Source: Malania oleifera (Eukaryota > Streptophyta > Magnoliopsida > Santalales > Ximeniaceae). Taken from it: a DNA stretch of 64,000 nucleotides. Positions within the stretch are counted from its first letter, which is position 1. The number at the start of each line of letters is the position of its first letter. The position numbers were made by a program, and so were the translations under genes. The DNA lies in NCBI RefSeq assembly GCF_029873635.1, contig NC_080425.1:46670178-46734177 (forward strand), in the 5' to 3' direction. The notes under the pieces were generated by a model. That model was not told the DNA's origin. It was given only the letters and a program-made list of their open reading frames with translations, and ran no database searches. Positions 35,661-46,884 of the stretch are shown here, one piece after another.

Positions 35661-35994
35661 ACGAAACACAGTATGAACTCTTAAGTATTGCAACGAATAT
35701 GCAAAACTCAAAAGCTCTAAGAAGTTTTCCTATGGAAGGCTTGTTTACGAAGTCCCATAGAAAAACTAGAAGCATACTCTCAAAGAAAAAATTAATCTGA
35801 ATCAAAAACGAGCAAGTGAAAGTTTAAGCTTGGTGAGATGAACACAAAAGCACTCTTACAAAGAAGTATTTGCAATATGAATGAGTAAGATGAGTAGTAT
35901 ATGGCTTGAATATGAGATTTTGGATTTTTGAAAATCAGACGATATTTTCTAATTATAATTTCTAATCTCACGCTAATTTTTGCAAATGAGGGGG

Positions 35995-38612
35995 TGTTGA
36001 CTCTACGAGTCCAATTTGGTTTTGATAATGACAAATCACTTGGTACTTAATTTGTGCATTGAGTTTGCGAATAGGAACCATATTAAGCATGTACGGAAGG
36101 ATAACGAGTCATGGAAGTCCTAAAGTAAAGCACACATATCTTGGCAAGATCCATGGAACTCAAAGAGTACGAGAATCAAGATGCAAGTGGCAAAGTTCAA
36201 GCTTATCTTGGGAATGGTTACTTAGACCTCATGTATTACATTTTCGTATGATTTAATTTGAGGCTCAACATATATCTTAGAATGATTTTAGGACTCATGC
36301 ATTTCATGAACATCATTAGGAGACATTCATGGACCTAGAAATAATGTCAAAACCCTGGAAAATGATTTTATAAAAGAGCCAAGAAAGAAAGCAAAATAGA
36401 TTTTTGAACTAGAAAGAAAATATGCAAAAATTGGGAACTTTGGATGACTGAACTTTAAGTTCAGTTAACTAAAAAATTTCTTCAAACGTCTGAAGAATAA
36501 GCTCAGTCGTCTGAAGATTTATCAGTGAAAAATAGAAACTGGCAGAAGCACCTTAGATGACTAAACCTTGACCTCGGTTATCTGAACTTGACACTTCGGT
36601 TGTCTGACCCTTGACCTCAATCGTCTGACCCTATGTCCAGGCTATTTTTTCGAAGGATAAAATGACTTCAGACATCTGGGCCCTTGACCTCAGTCATCTA
36701 AACTTTCAAAAAAGATTAAAAATGTAATTTTTATTGATCAAACAGGCGAGCTATCTCATTGATCCAGCGGTTGAGATCAATTTTAAGGGTAAGACACTAT
36801 ATATACTGAATATCTAAACCCTAGTATGTTAGCTAAACACAAGAAGATCAATGTAAAGCGAAGAACACATCTTGTTGAAAACAAAACTGAGATACTTGAG
36901 CTGATTGGTGTATGTTTGCCTACGCTCTAGTTTTGTTAGAGAATCTCATGAACTTTAAGTTCAGTTGACTGGAGAATTTCCTTAAACGTCTAAAGAATAA
37001 AATTTTTAGTTTGAAGATTTATGGGTGAAAAACATAAACTGGAAGAAGCACCTCAAATGACTGCACCTTGACCTCGATCGTATGAACTTGACACTGTGGT
37101 CATCTGACCCTTGACCTCGGTCATCTGATCTTGTGTCCAGGCTATTTTTTCGAAGGATAAAATGACTTCAGTCATCTGGGCCCTTGACCTCAATCGTCTG
37201 AACGTACGAGAAAGATTAAAAGTGTAATTTTTATTGATCAAACACGCGAGCTGTCTCATTGATCTAACGGTTGAGATCAATTCTAAGGGTAAGACACTAT
37301 ATATACTAAATATCTGAACCCTAGTACGTTAGCTAAACACAAGAAGATCAACGTAAAGCGAAGAACACATCTTGTTGAAAAGAAAACTTAGATACTTGAG
37401 CTGATTGCTGTACATTTGCCTACGCTCTAGTTTCTACACATCATCTTTGGGCAAATCATCTCAGAAAATATAAAGGGATCTCTATTATACATTTTGTGCT
37501 TCAACTTGGTTTGAGGTTTGGTTATTACATTTAGTTTTGTTAGAGAATCTCATATCACCATCTATTTTGATAGTTTTGGAGAAGCTTGATATTGAGTTTT
37601 CACATTCATATAACGATCGTTTTTTAAAAACTCAACTTGAGAAAGTTTTGTATTTTACCATTAATTAAAGTTTGTATATTCAAGTGTATTCTTAGTTTAA
37701 GGCTGATATTTTTTAATACATATAAACTATTTTAATATACATACATCCTCAGAAGTGCATAACTATCTATATACATATTGAAGGATATTTTATGAAAATC
37801 AAATATTAAGTTTGTTGATCTTTGGCATTATCATCTTAGAGATACATATATATACATTAAGTCAATATTATCACGATCACATTGAGTTTGAAATGTTTAG
37901 AGAAATATTGTTTGTTTGTCAGAGTGTGTTTAGCATCTTTACAATCTACAAAGTTATCTTTATATTCAAAGATCTAACCTAAGATCTCCAAAGCATTGTT
38001 TTTATACAAAAATTTTTGGGAGAATTGATCAAAAGGGGTTTGTGTGTTAAAGCATATCATACATAAACGATTATATCGTTTCATACATTCTGAACTTCAA
38101 GTTATATCATATGTTAATGTATTAGGAATTTGAATTGTATTCACGAGCTTTTGTTTGGAAGCATTTTTTAGTGTTTTTACAGATTCTATTGTATTCATGG
38201 TTCGGTGTGTGAACTGGGGTTTGAGGAGAGAGTTGTTTCTCTTGTATGTAGCGAAGAAGGAGGGATCTGTGCCTCTTGTGAGTAGCAGATTGTAAGGAAA
38301 GTTCCGTCCCAATTTAAGGAGCAGGGATTTTAGTGAAATCCTTGAGTGGCTACTCAAGGCGAGGACGTAAGCTGAGTTGGCCGAACCTCATAAAAACTGT
38401 GTTTGTCTTGTTTCTTCCCTTTACTCTTTACTTTCAGCACTACATTTAAATTGTTCATCTTGCATGTGTAGATTGAATAACATTGCACACAATTAATTGG
38501 GTAATAAGAACTCATTGCTAAATATACAAGTAGGGATTAAGTGGTAAATAGATTCAACGAATTTTAAAATACCCAATTCACCCCCCCTCTTGGGATTACA
38601 CCTAATTTAACA
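35995..38612 (+). mobile_element. SIRE-type solo LTR (C)
   Basis: TGTTGACTCTACGAGTCC to GGGATTACACCTAATTTAACA, flanked by GGGGG at 35990-35994 and 38613-38617. The matching position in D's other LTR (45310-45320, ATGAGGGGGTATATAT) is unoccupied. It is 2618 bp and lies opposite to D. CG/GTC-core motifs (CAGTCGTCTGAA and variants) fill 36440-36710 and 36940-37210. It contains a 500-bp tandem duplication carrying the promoter. The tail has the GGCGAGGACGTAAGCTGAG leader block (38358-38376). Confidence 0.93.
36451..37552 (+). repeat. Tandem duplication of U3-promoter-leader in LTR C
   Basis: The block starting AACTTTAAGTTCAGTT at 36451 recurs at 36951. The TATA-like ACACTATATATACT occurs at 36794 and again exactly 500 bp later at 37294. 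The junction text TTTTGTTAGAGAATCTCAT at 36931-36949 recurs at 37533-37551, so the second unit is about 600 bp and the first has lost about 100 bp after CTCTAG. Each unit begins with a perfect inverted repeat TGAACTTTAAGTTCA. Confidence 0.9.
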
Positions 38613-39530
38613 GGGGGTGTATATAGACTTCCCCAATATTATAACCATTCGGGACATATGAGTCATTTTTGTAAAAGTTTAAGTGAGGTTAATAAAAATA
38701 ATAACGTTTTTAACCTCGGTAAATTTTTGACAACCCAAGAGGGTTGGTCGACCATTTTCATGGTTCGGTCGACCGAGTTGCCAAGTTCAGTTGACCATGT
38801 GCAAGGCGATTCTAAACCTCTGTGGTTCGGTCGATCGGATCATTTTGAACTAGGAGGTTCGGTCGACCAGGAGGTTAGGGCTTCTCCCGAGGATGTTCGG
38901 TTGACCAGAGCATTGGAGTTCATTTTTTGGTTGATCGACCGAATGGTCACCTTTTGACCCCAGGGAGGTTCAGTCAACCAAGCTATATAACCTTGGCTAG
39001 GCTCGGTCGACCGTATTGTGGTCAAACCGTTGACCACTAACCAGTTCAGTTGACTAAGCTGAATAAGCTTGGTTGGGTTCGGTCTATCGAACATGCCTAT
39101 TTTTTGCATTTCGGTCCTTGTCTCTTTATAATGTTGTCCCTATTTATATGATGATTTTTTTCAAGGCTAATGGGGACATTTTTATGCAATATTTAGGGTC
39201 CTAAAGACAATCTATGGTCTTTGTGAGTTAATCCCAAAAATCTGGCGTCGGTCGACCATCCCTAAAGTCATTCAATAATATTTTGAGCTTATCTACCCTA
39301 TCACGCAAGTAATGCATTGATTTTTATAGACCATTTCCTATTTACTATTACAGACCCAAATAAAACTCAATTAAATTACAATAAATTATTGTTCTGGGTG
39401 TTTATCTTCTTCATGTCCATGTGCGTGCACCATATGATACTTCCAGTTGATCCTGCCCACAAACTCATCAACCATTAAATATCAAAGTATTTGTCATAAT
39501 CAAAATGGGATATGACCTATAAGGTCAACA

Positions 39531-40075
39531 ACCTCCCCCTTTTTTATGATGACAAATATCTTATGCAAAAGTGGGTACAGCCAAGAAAGACTCCTCCTGA
39601 AACTATGCGTAAGAGAAATGTAAAGATTTGAAAAGTTCAAACATTTTACTAAGTACACAATTGCCTCTTCCCCCCCCCCCCCCCTCTTTTGGCAACAACA
39701 GAAAGGGTCATGAAAAATTTGAAATACATAGGCAGGGCATGGAGTGAGAATCATTTAAATACATGATATGGTTAGGAAAAAATCTAGAAATTTCGGCAGC
39801 ATGTCGTTTGAAAATAAAACATTTTTCCCAAAAATACCTGTATAGAAATGACTGGTCATTTGAATTCAAAATGTCATAACAAACTTGGTCAAACTAGAAC
39901 TATGCACAAATCATTGTAGTTCAAGCAATACATAAGACCCGCAAATAGAATGGAGTTCAGAACATGCGGCATATGATAGCAAAAAGTGGATTTGCGAATA
40001 AAATTAGTCTAACGGGTTTGTATACATTTTCATGTGAAACCACCAAACCAGTTATGCAACTTTAAAACATATATG

Positions 40076-40124
<49 letters not shown>

Positions 40125-40195
40125 GGCAAGAGATAAAGAGTTTTAGTTTTGAAATTAGTTCTAGCCATAAATAAAAATTTATGTAAATAAATAAA

Positions 40196-40245
<50 letters not shown>

Positions 40246-42684
40246 GGTGTGTGTGTGTGTGTGTGTGTGTATGTAAATATATATCCCCCTTATGATGTTT
40301 GCTTAAAGTACTGGGGGTTGCTTGCCAAAAAAAAAAAATTTAAAAATCATGCAAGTAAGCAACATTTTTCTAGTTTGTTAATTAAGCATACAAACTAAAA
40401 TATAACCAGAATACCACAACCATGATGATCCTAAAAATTTAACAATCATATGCAAGATCATATGGCAAACACAAACAACTTGTAGCAAAGTAATATATAT
40501 CAACTTAAGATTTTCACAAAGATAATTTCATTCAAGCATATGCCACAGTGAATTACGACAAAGATCTAAGCCTCAAAAGTTGAAGAGCATATCAAGATGG
40601 AATTTTATTTTGGATGCTCCCCCTATCGATTTGAATTACAGCTTACATGAAATAAATTTCTTATACTTTACAAGGAATTGATTTCATTAGATATGTCAAA
40701 GTATAAGCGAGCACTCAAACAATTCTTCAACAACTATACCGGATATTTATTAACCATATTCATCTCTAATCAGTATAGTCATCCCTATAAGCCATAAATG
40801 CATTAGAGAATGTATATTATGGCATAATTTAAAAATTAATGACTTATAAACATTCCATATCAAACTATAAAACTTTAATAGCTGGATATAATGTTTAGGG
40901 ATTTCAGAAGAGCCTCGATATTCAATAAATGAAAGTGATGCATGTGAGTCATTTATGATCTTTCTATAGGAATGGAGCTGAGCTCCTCTGACTACCTGAT
41001 GATTATGTTAGGATGAAATTTAATTTCCAATTAGTTTTCACTCGTCCTTTCAAAAATATTTAACATTTGTTTTATCATAATCATCTTTGTACAAGGTTTT
41101 TGGAAAAAATCTACCAAACTTTTAGCAACATGTCATTTGTAAATTGGACATTTTTCCAAAAAACGTGTACCTAATAGTGGGTTGTTTTCAATAGATAAAT
41201 CATATAAAGCAAGCCATAACCTAATATCCATAACTAGAATTCAAATTATATCACTGCATCTGCTATACAGGAGGCTTTCAACACAAGCATGCTTTCCAGT
41301 AATTCAATCAACAACTCATAAAAGAAATGAACTATCCAACAGATGACATGAACATAAACTAACCATGGATAGTTATGAGATTAGTGCAGAGTTGTTCTCA
41401 CAAGAGCATATAGATATATAAGCATAAATAAAAATTGAGAGCATTTTAATGTGTATATATATATAAAATGAATGCTCCCCTTTAATTATGCACTCAACTC
41501 ATTTAATGCATTTTTTTTTTAAATCATTTAGCCAAGAGATCTAGATTTTTAATGATATATGCTTGGATTTGGATGAATAGGCTTAGAGGACCAAAAGGTC
41601 ACGATATATATTTCTTTAAGTAAGCTAAGCCAATATTGCCTCTATTGATGTGAACTTTAATGCGTGTGAGAGGCACGAGTTCATAATGGCTTTCAATTTT
41701 AAACTACTCGTGCGCCGGTTTCAATTGCACTATGACTTTTCTCTAAATTTGAAACCCAATGCAATAAACTTTACTAAGGATATGAAGCTCTAAGGATTTG
41801 ACTTTGAAGGATTGAGAGCTTGTGACACAAGTTAGAATAAATACTCTTAAAGTTTTAATTACTTATTAAGTTTTGAAGAGTATTTTGAAGTGAGCACATG
41901 TGGATAGTATTAAGATAGTTTTACGATAGTGAATCTATCCAAACAATTTGGATAAAGAACAACTAGAAGAGTATGAATTTTGAAACACTGCTCTTTGGTG
42001 ATTGGAAAGTATCCTTTAGGTATGATCATACAGAGGAGCAAGGATATGAACCATGGAATGGGTGAAACCTTACCAAATATGATCGTGGTTTGGTAAGGAT
42101 TTCCTATGGAGGATACGGTTCAAGATTTTTATATTTTAAGCATAAAAGGGAATATTTTGGTTAATTAGTGAAACTAGAATCCCTTAGTGGTTGCCTCTAA
42201 TTTTGATTATGGAAGGATGTCTTTATGTAAGCACTAGATAGAATAAGGACTAATAATCATTAGTGCTTAAGCCTAGAGTGATGACTAAGCTATGTTAAGG
42301 CTTTTATATTCAATGATGAGTTTAGGTTTGAATAATATATTGAGATGGATTCCCTAAAGCTCATATTTGTGCAATGGACAAGATATGCTTAACTTAAGAT
42401 TTGTATATTCAAGTATGAATTAAGCATTGAGAATAATATGCCAGGCACAGTTGCCTTGTCCATTTGGAAGTGGATTTTTATTCAAACAGCCAATAATTTC
42501 ATATTTCAACCAATGAATATATGCATTAAGTTCAGATTGGTTACCAAAGGTGGAATGAATATGCTAAGATTTGACATTTTAGGAACAAACCACTTTGTAG
42601 GCCAATAGACATAACTCTCCCTAAACCTAGAACCTAAGGAAAGAATTTATGTAATTCCAATATGAATCCGTTCATCCTTAAATC
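39531..42684 (-). other. Long non-coding internal region of element D
   Basis: No coding potential. It is collinear with element F: ACTGGGGGTTGCTTGCC at 40310-40326, GCTCCCCCTATC at 40617-40628, a CATGTCATTTGTAAATTGGACA block near 41130-41150 and GCTCCCCTTTAATTATGC at 41473-41490. A copy of the CGGCAGCATGTCG motif is at 39794-39806. On the minus strand the C-tracts read as purine tracts like GGGGGAGC. Pol is expected here in an autonomous SIRE element. Confidence 0.7.
40080..40272. repeat. Compound microsatellite (TAA)n, (AAAT)n, (AT)n, (GT)n
   Basis: (TAA)n at 40080-40125, (AAAT)n about 40183-40200, (AT)n 40200-40224 and (GT)n 40224-40270 with one interruption. Confidence 0.95.
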
Positions 42685-43865
42685 CTAAGTAGTTATCCTT
42701 TTGGACAACCTATACCATTTTCTACCTTTGATTCTTGATGGGTTAGGATAATATGGTTCTTTGACTCTCCAGGCCTTTTTGGGTTTCACACCTTTCCTTT
42801 TAAAAGGGCAATCAAATTTTATGTGCCTATTCTTTTTACACAAGATGCAGGTGGTATGAGTATATGGACTGGAGGAGGTACTAGCATAGTGTTTAGACTC
42901 TCTTACAAAGTACCCCATGTATAGGTTCTTTCTTTTCCTGTTTTCAATTCCATTATAACTTATACCTTCTTTATCTAAGGTCATCTTTTGTGAACCTAAC
43001 AACTTATTAAAGTTGTCCTTGCCTCTAGTAAATGTATAGATGATCTTCGCTTGGTCTTCTATTTTCTTTTCTAGATCTTGCATTTTTTAATCTTTCAAGT
43101 CTTTGCAAACACTTTGCAATTTTATGAATTCATTGGACATTGTGTTTGCTTTACACTCAAGTTCTGTAATGAGAATATCCTTTTTACTATCACTTGAAAT
43201 TTGAGATCTTACAACATTCAAATCTTTTTCTAATTTTTCATTTTTGTTTACTAACTGTTTGATTTTTAAATCATTTTCCCTTTCAACAAGAACTTTTGAT
43301 TCACATTCTTTCAAAGATGCCTCATACTTGTTTTTCAAAGCAGTATATCTTTTGTTAGCTTTAACAAGTTACTTATGAATTCTAATATATTCAATTTGCA
43401 ATTCTTCATAAGTAGGCATGCTTTCACTATCAGAACTATCATATGATTTAGTATTGGATGCATCATTCAATTCAAAGCGACAAAGCACGGGTTACCTCCT
43501 TCAAGATCCGTAGAGCTTGAGTCACAAGGAGTGATCATTTTATTTTGCATGGATGCTCCATATCTCCTCTCAAGTTCATCCTAGATCTCTTTAGCACCGC
43601 TACATGCCATAATCTCACATAAAATATTAGAATCTAAAGCATACAGCAAGGTATTGATAGCATCAAAATTTACTTGCACTAAATTCCTATCATTATCATC
43701 CAACTCATATTCAAATTTAGGAACATTAACACAATCAGTGATTTTTACAGGAACAATATCACCTTGATCAATGACTTTCCAAAACCTCCAATTCAAAGCT
43801 TACACGAATACAATCATTCTAACTTTCCAAACAACATCATTTTCACTACAAAATACTGGAGGGTT
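42685..43865 (-). pseudogene. SIRE-type gag remnant of element D
   Basis: Starts near 43865 with PPVFCSENDVVWKVRMIVFV and after a TAA continues NWRFWKVIDQGDI. It reads to IMACSGAKEI and then skips the middle of Gag. After that comes a Lys/Glu-rich coiled coil (43338-43087), then GKDNFNKLLGSQKMTLDKEG and the CCHC-like knuckle CILCKKNRHIKFDC (42835-42794). This order is typical of the N-terminal part of SIRE/Maximus polyproteins. The first zinc knuckle present in E is missing, and stops break the frame. Confidence 0.85.
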
Positions 43866-43950
43866 AGTGACCAACCTTCCCTCACATGAATGGGATGCAC
43901 TAACATAAGCAATTATGATATTTTACTAAATAACGTTTGGGTCTAAGTAA

Positions 43951-43968
43951 CAAGGTTCTGATACAAAT
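43951..43968 (-). promoter_or_regulatory. PBS of element D
   Basis: The minus strand reads TTTGTATCAGAACCTTG next to the 5' LTR, a degenerate initiator-tRNA-Met PBS. Confidence 0.75.
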
Positions 43969-46235
43969 TGTTAGCTTTGGTGCAATCCTAAGAGGGGGTG
44001 AATTGGAAATTTAAAAAATTTATCCCTAGGTCAACCAGTCTAGTGGCAGTAATACACAATCTAGGGTCAGTCTATGCAATCATAAATAAAACATACACGT
44101 GTGGTAAAATAAATTGCGAAAATATAAATAGTGCATACACGATATGTTATCGGGGTTCGCCCAACTATGCCTACGTCCCCGCCTTGGCTCACCAGCAGAA
44201 GGATTCCACTACATGCTCACTTCATGGGTGGAGCAACATCGTTTACAATCAGGTCAATTAGCGGGGCTGACCTTAACCTACACCTTACCAGGATGGTGCA
44301 CCTAGCTTTCCTAACCAGGTCTAAGCCAGTTTGGGACTATTCAATAAGGCTAGTCTCCCTTTTTAGGCCCACACCCGGAATACAACAAATGCATAAAAAT
44401 TTACATACACGAAAATGCTTCTTACACAAAGCAGGTATGTACTACGATACGCACAGTATAATCAATGCACTACCAAAAGATAGGATAGGATAAGCTTGGT
44501 GTAATCTTAATGTCTACTCTCAAAGATTAATGCAAATAAGACAATCAGTTCATAAGAGTGTATGTAAAAGGATCTTTGTGTTAAAATAATAGTATTAATC
44601 ACAATGCGGCAACAAAGATCTCAAGCACACTTCAAATAACTTCAACAAATATTTTTCTAAAAATAAACTACAAGATATTTGAAATTGGTTTGTAAAATAG
44701 TGTTTATCTTCAAGCACACTTCAAATACCTTCAACAAATATTTTTCTCAAAATAAACCACACAAGATATTTGAAATTGTTTTGTAAAATAGTATATCTCT
44801 TCAAGCACACTTCAAATACGTTCAAAAAATATTTTTCTCAAAATAAACGACACAAGATATTTGAAATCGGTTTGTAAAATAATATTTCTTTTCTAGCACA
44901 CTTCAAATACCTTCAACAAATATTTTTTTCTCAAAATAAACCACACAAGATATTTGAAATCTATTTGTAAAATAGTATTTCAAAAACAAAATGCAATATG
45001 AACTCTTAAGTATTGCAATGAATATGCAAAACTCAAAAGCTGTAAGAAGTTTTACTATGAAAGGCTTATTTACAAAGCCCCCTAGAAAAACTAGAATCTT
45101 ACTCTCAAAGAAAAAATTAATCTCAATCAAAATGAGCAAGTGAGAGTTTAAGCTTAGTGAGATGAACACAAAAGCACTCTTACAAAGAAGTATTTGCAAT
45201 ATGAATGAGTAAGAGTAGTATATGGTTTGAATATGAGATTTTGGCTTTTTGAAAATGAAAGGATATTTTCCAATTATAATTGCTAATTGCATGCTAATTT
45301 TTTGCAAATGAGGGGGTATATATATACTTCCTCAAAATTATAACCATTCAGGACATATGAGTCATTTTTGTAAAAATTTTAGGCGAGGTTAATAAAAATA
45401 ACAATGTTTTTAACCTTGATAAATTTTGACAACCCAAGAAGGTCGGTCAACCATTTTCATGGTTTGGTCAACCGGGGAAAATTTGAACTGAGTGTTTGGT
45501 CGATCATGTGTAAGGCAATTCTGAACCTTCGTGATTCGATTGATCGGATCATTTTGATTTGGGAGGTTCGGACAACCAAGCGGTTGGGGCTTCTCTCGAG
45601 GATGTTCGGTTGACCAAGGCGTTAGAGTTCATTTTCTGGTCGGTTGACTGAAGGGTCAACTTTGACCCTAAGGAGGTTCGATCGACCAAGCTATATAAGC
45701 TTGGCAACGTTTGGTTGACCGTATTGTGGTCAAATCGTTGACTACTGACAAGTTTGGTCAACCAAGCTGAATAAGCCTAGTTGGGTTCGGTGACCAAACA
45801 TGCTTATTTTAGGCATTTCAGTCTTTTTCTCTTTATAATGTTATCCCTATTTATATGATGATTATTTTCAAAACTATGGGGGACATTTTTATGCAATATT
45901 TAGGATCTTAAAGACAATCTATGGTCTTTGTGAGTTAACCCCAAAAATATGGGGTCGGTCGACCATCCCTAAGTTCATTTAATAATCCTTTGAGCTTATC
46001 TAACCTATCATGCAAGTAGTGCATTGATTATTATAGACTATTTCATTTACTATTACAGACCCAAATAAAACTCAATTAAATTACAATAAATAAATGTTCT
46101 GGTTGTTTATCTTCTTCAAGTCCATATGCATGCACCATATGATACTTTTAATTGATCCTGCACACAAACTCATCAACCATTAAATATCAAAGTATTTGTC
46201 ATAATGAAAATGGGATATGACCTATAAGCTTAACA
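43969..46235 (-). mobile_element. 5' LTR of element D
   Basis: TGTTAGCTTTGGTGC to AGCTTAACA, 2267 bp, with the 91-bp array at 44625-44985 and a U3 cluster of TCGGTCAACC / GGTCGACC motifs at 45440-45800 and 45955-45963. It lacks solo LTR C. Confidence 0.92.
44625..44985. repeat. 91-bp tandem array in D 5' LTR
   Basis: Four units, aligned with 35301-35660; unit divergence shows both arrays had the same copy number at insertion. Confidence 0.9.
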
Positions 46236-46884
46236 AATATCACAATATACTTCAATCAAATATCAATATAGGAAGATGAAGCTCAAGTAATTTATCACCA
46301 GATTTTTTCTTAGATTGAAAATTTCAAGTAGAGGACGAGAACTGTGAGTAGTATCAGCAAGAACATAGCAAAAATTTAGAAAATTTTTTTCAATAATAGA
46401 GCTTTTGAATGTAAGAGTATAAACTGATTTGATGATTGTTGTTGGTATTTTATTCTTGGAATTAACTTGTATTTATAGAGTTAAAAATTGTATAAACATA
46501 TTCCCCAAGTTACTTTGAGTATTTCTCAAGTTTTCACTTTGTTTGGGGAGCAAGAAATCACTTTTGGAAAGTTTATCATGTTGTTTTAAATTTAAATTTA
46601 CAAAGGTCAGTCGTCTGTACCCAAAGTTCAGTCGCCTAACCTTGTTCTATTTGCTTGTTAGTCAACTGATTAGTCGCCTGATGTGCTGTCAGCTTCCACC
46701 ACCCTTTAGTAGGGGTGTACAAAAATTACCGAAAAATCGAAACCGCACCGAAACAACAAACGGTTCGGTTTTTCAGTTTTCAGTTCCGGTTGCGATTTGA
46801 AAAAATTAAAAAATTTGGTTTCGATTTCGATTTTGATTTTAAGTTTAAACCGAATCGACAAAATCGAAAAATCGATTTACATAT

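Larger units (their letters stand above)
34644..39530 (-). mobile_element. 3' LTR of element D, interrupted by solo LTR C
   Basis: Starts TGTTAGCTTCGGTGCAATCC, ends CTATAAGGTCAACA, next to the PPT-like ACCTCCCCCTTTTTT. Net length about 2264 bp, matching 2267 bp for the 5' LTR. A U3 cluster of GGTCGACC-like motifs lies at 38743-39090 and 39245-39258. The leader has a 91-bp tandem array. ORFs at 34719-35106 and 38658-39109 are inside the LTR and not genes. Confidence 0.92.
34644..46235 (-). mobile_element. SIRE-type copia element D, pol-less
   Basis: LTRs at 34644-39530 (containing solo LTR C) and 43969-46235. Exact duplication AATAT at 34639-34643 and 46236-46240. The unoccupied site is preserved in E's other LTR at 55036-55060 (TTTGAATATCACAAT). 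Net length is about 8.97 kb without C. The internal 4.4 kb has a broken gag beside the PBS and about 3.1 kb of non-coding sequence, no pol. Hand comparison of the first 190 or so bp of the LTRs gives roughly 18 differences. Confidence 0.92.

Noticed and set aside
38658..39109. ORFs on both strands in a CG-motif-rich stretch, also at 45404-45761
   Set aside because: They overlap the U3 motif cluster (GGTCGACC reads similarly on both strands); no protein support.
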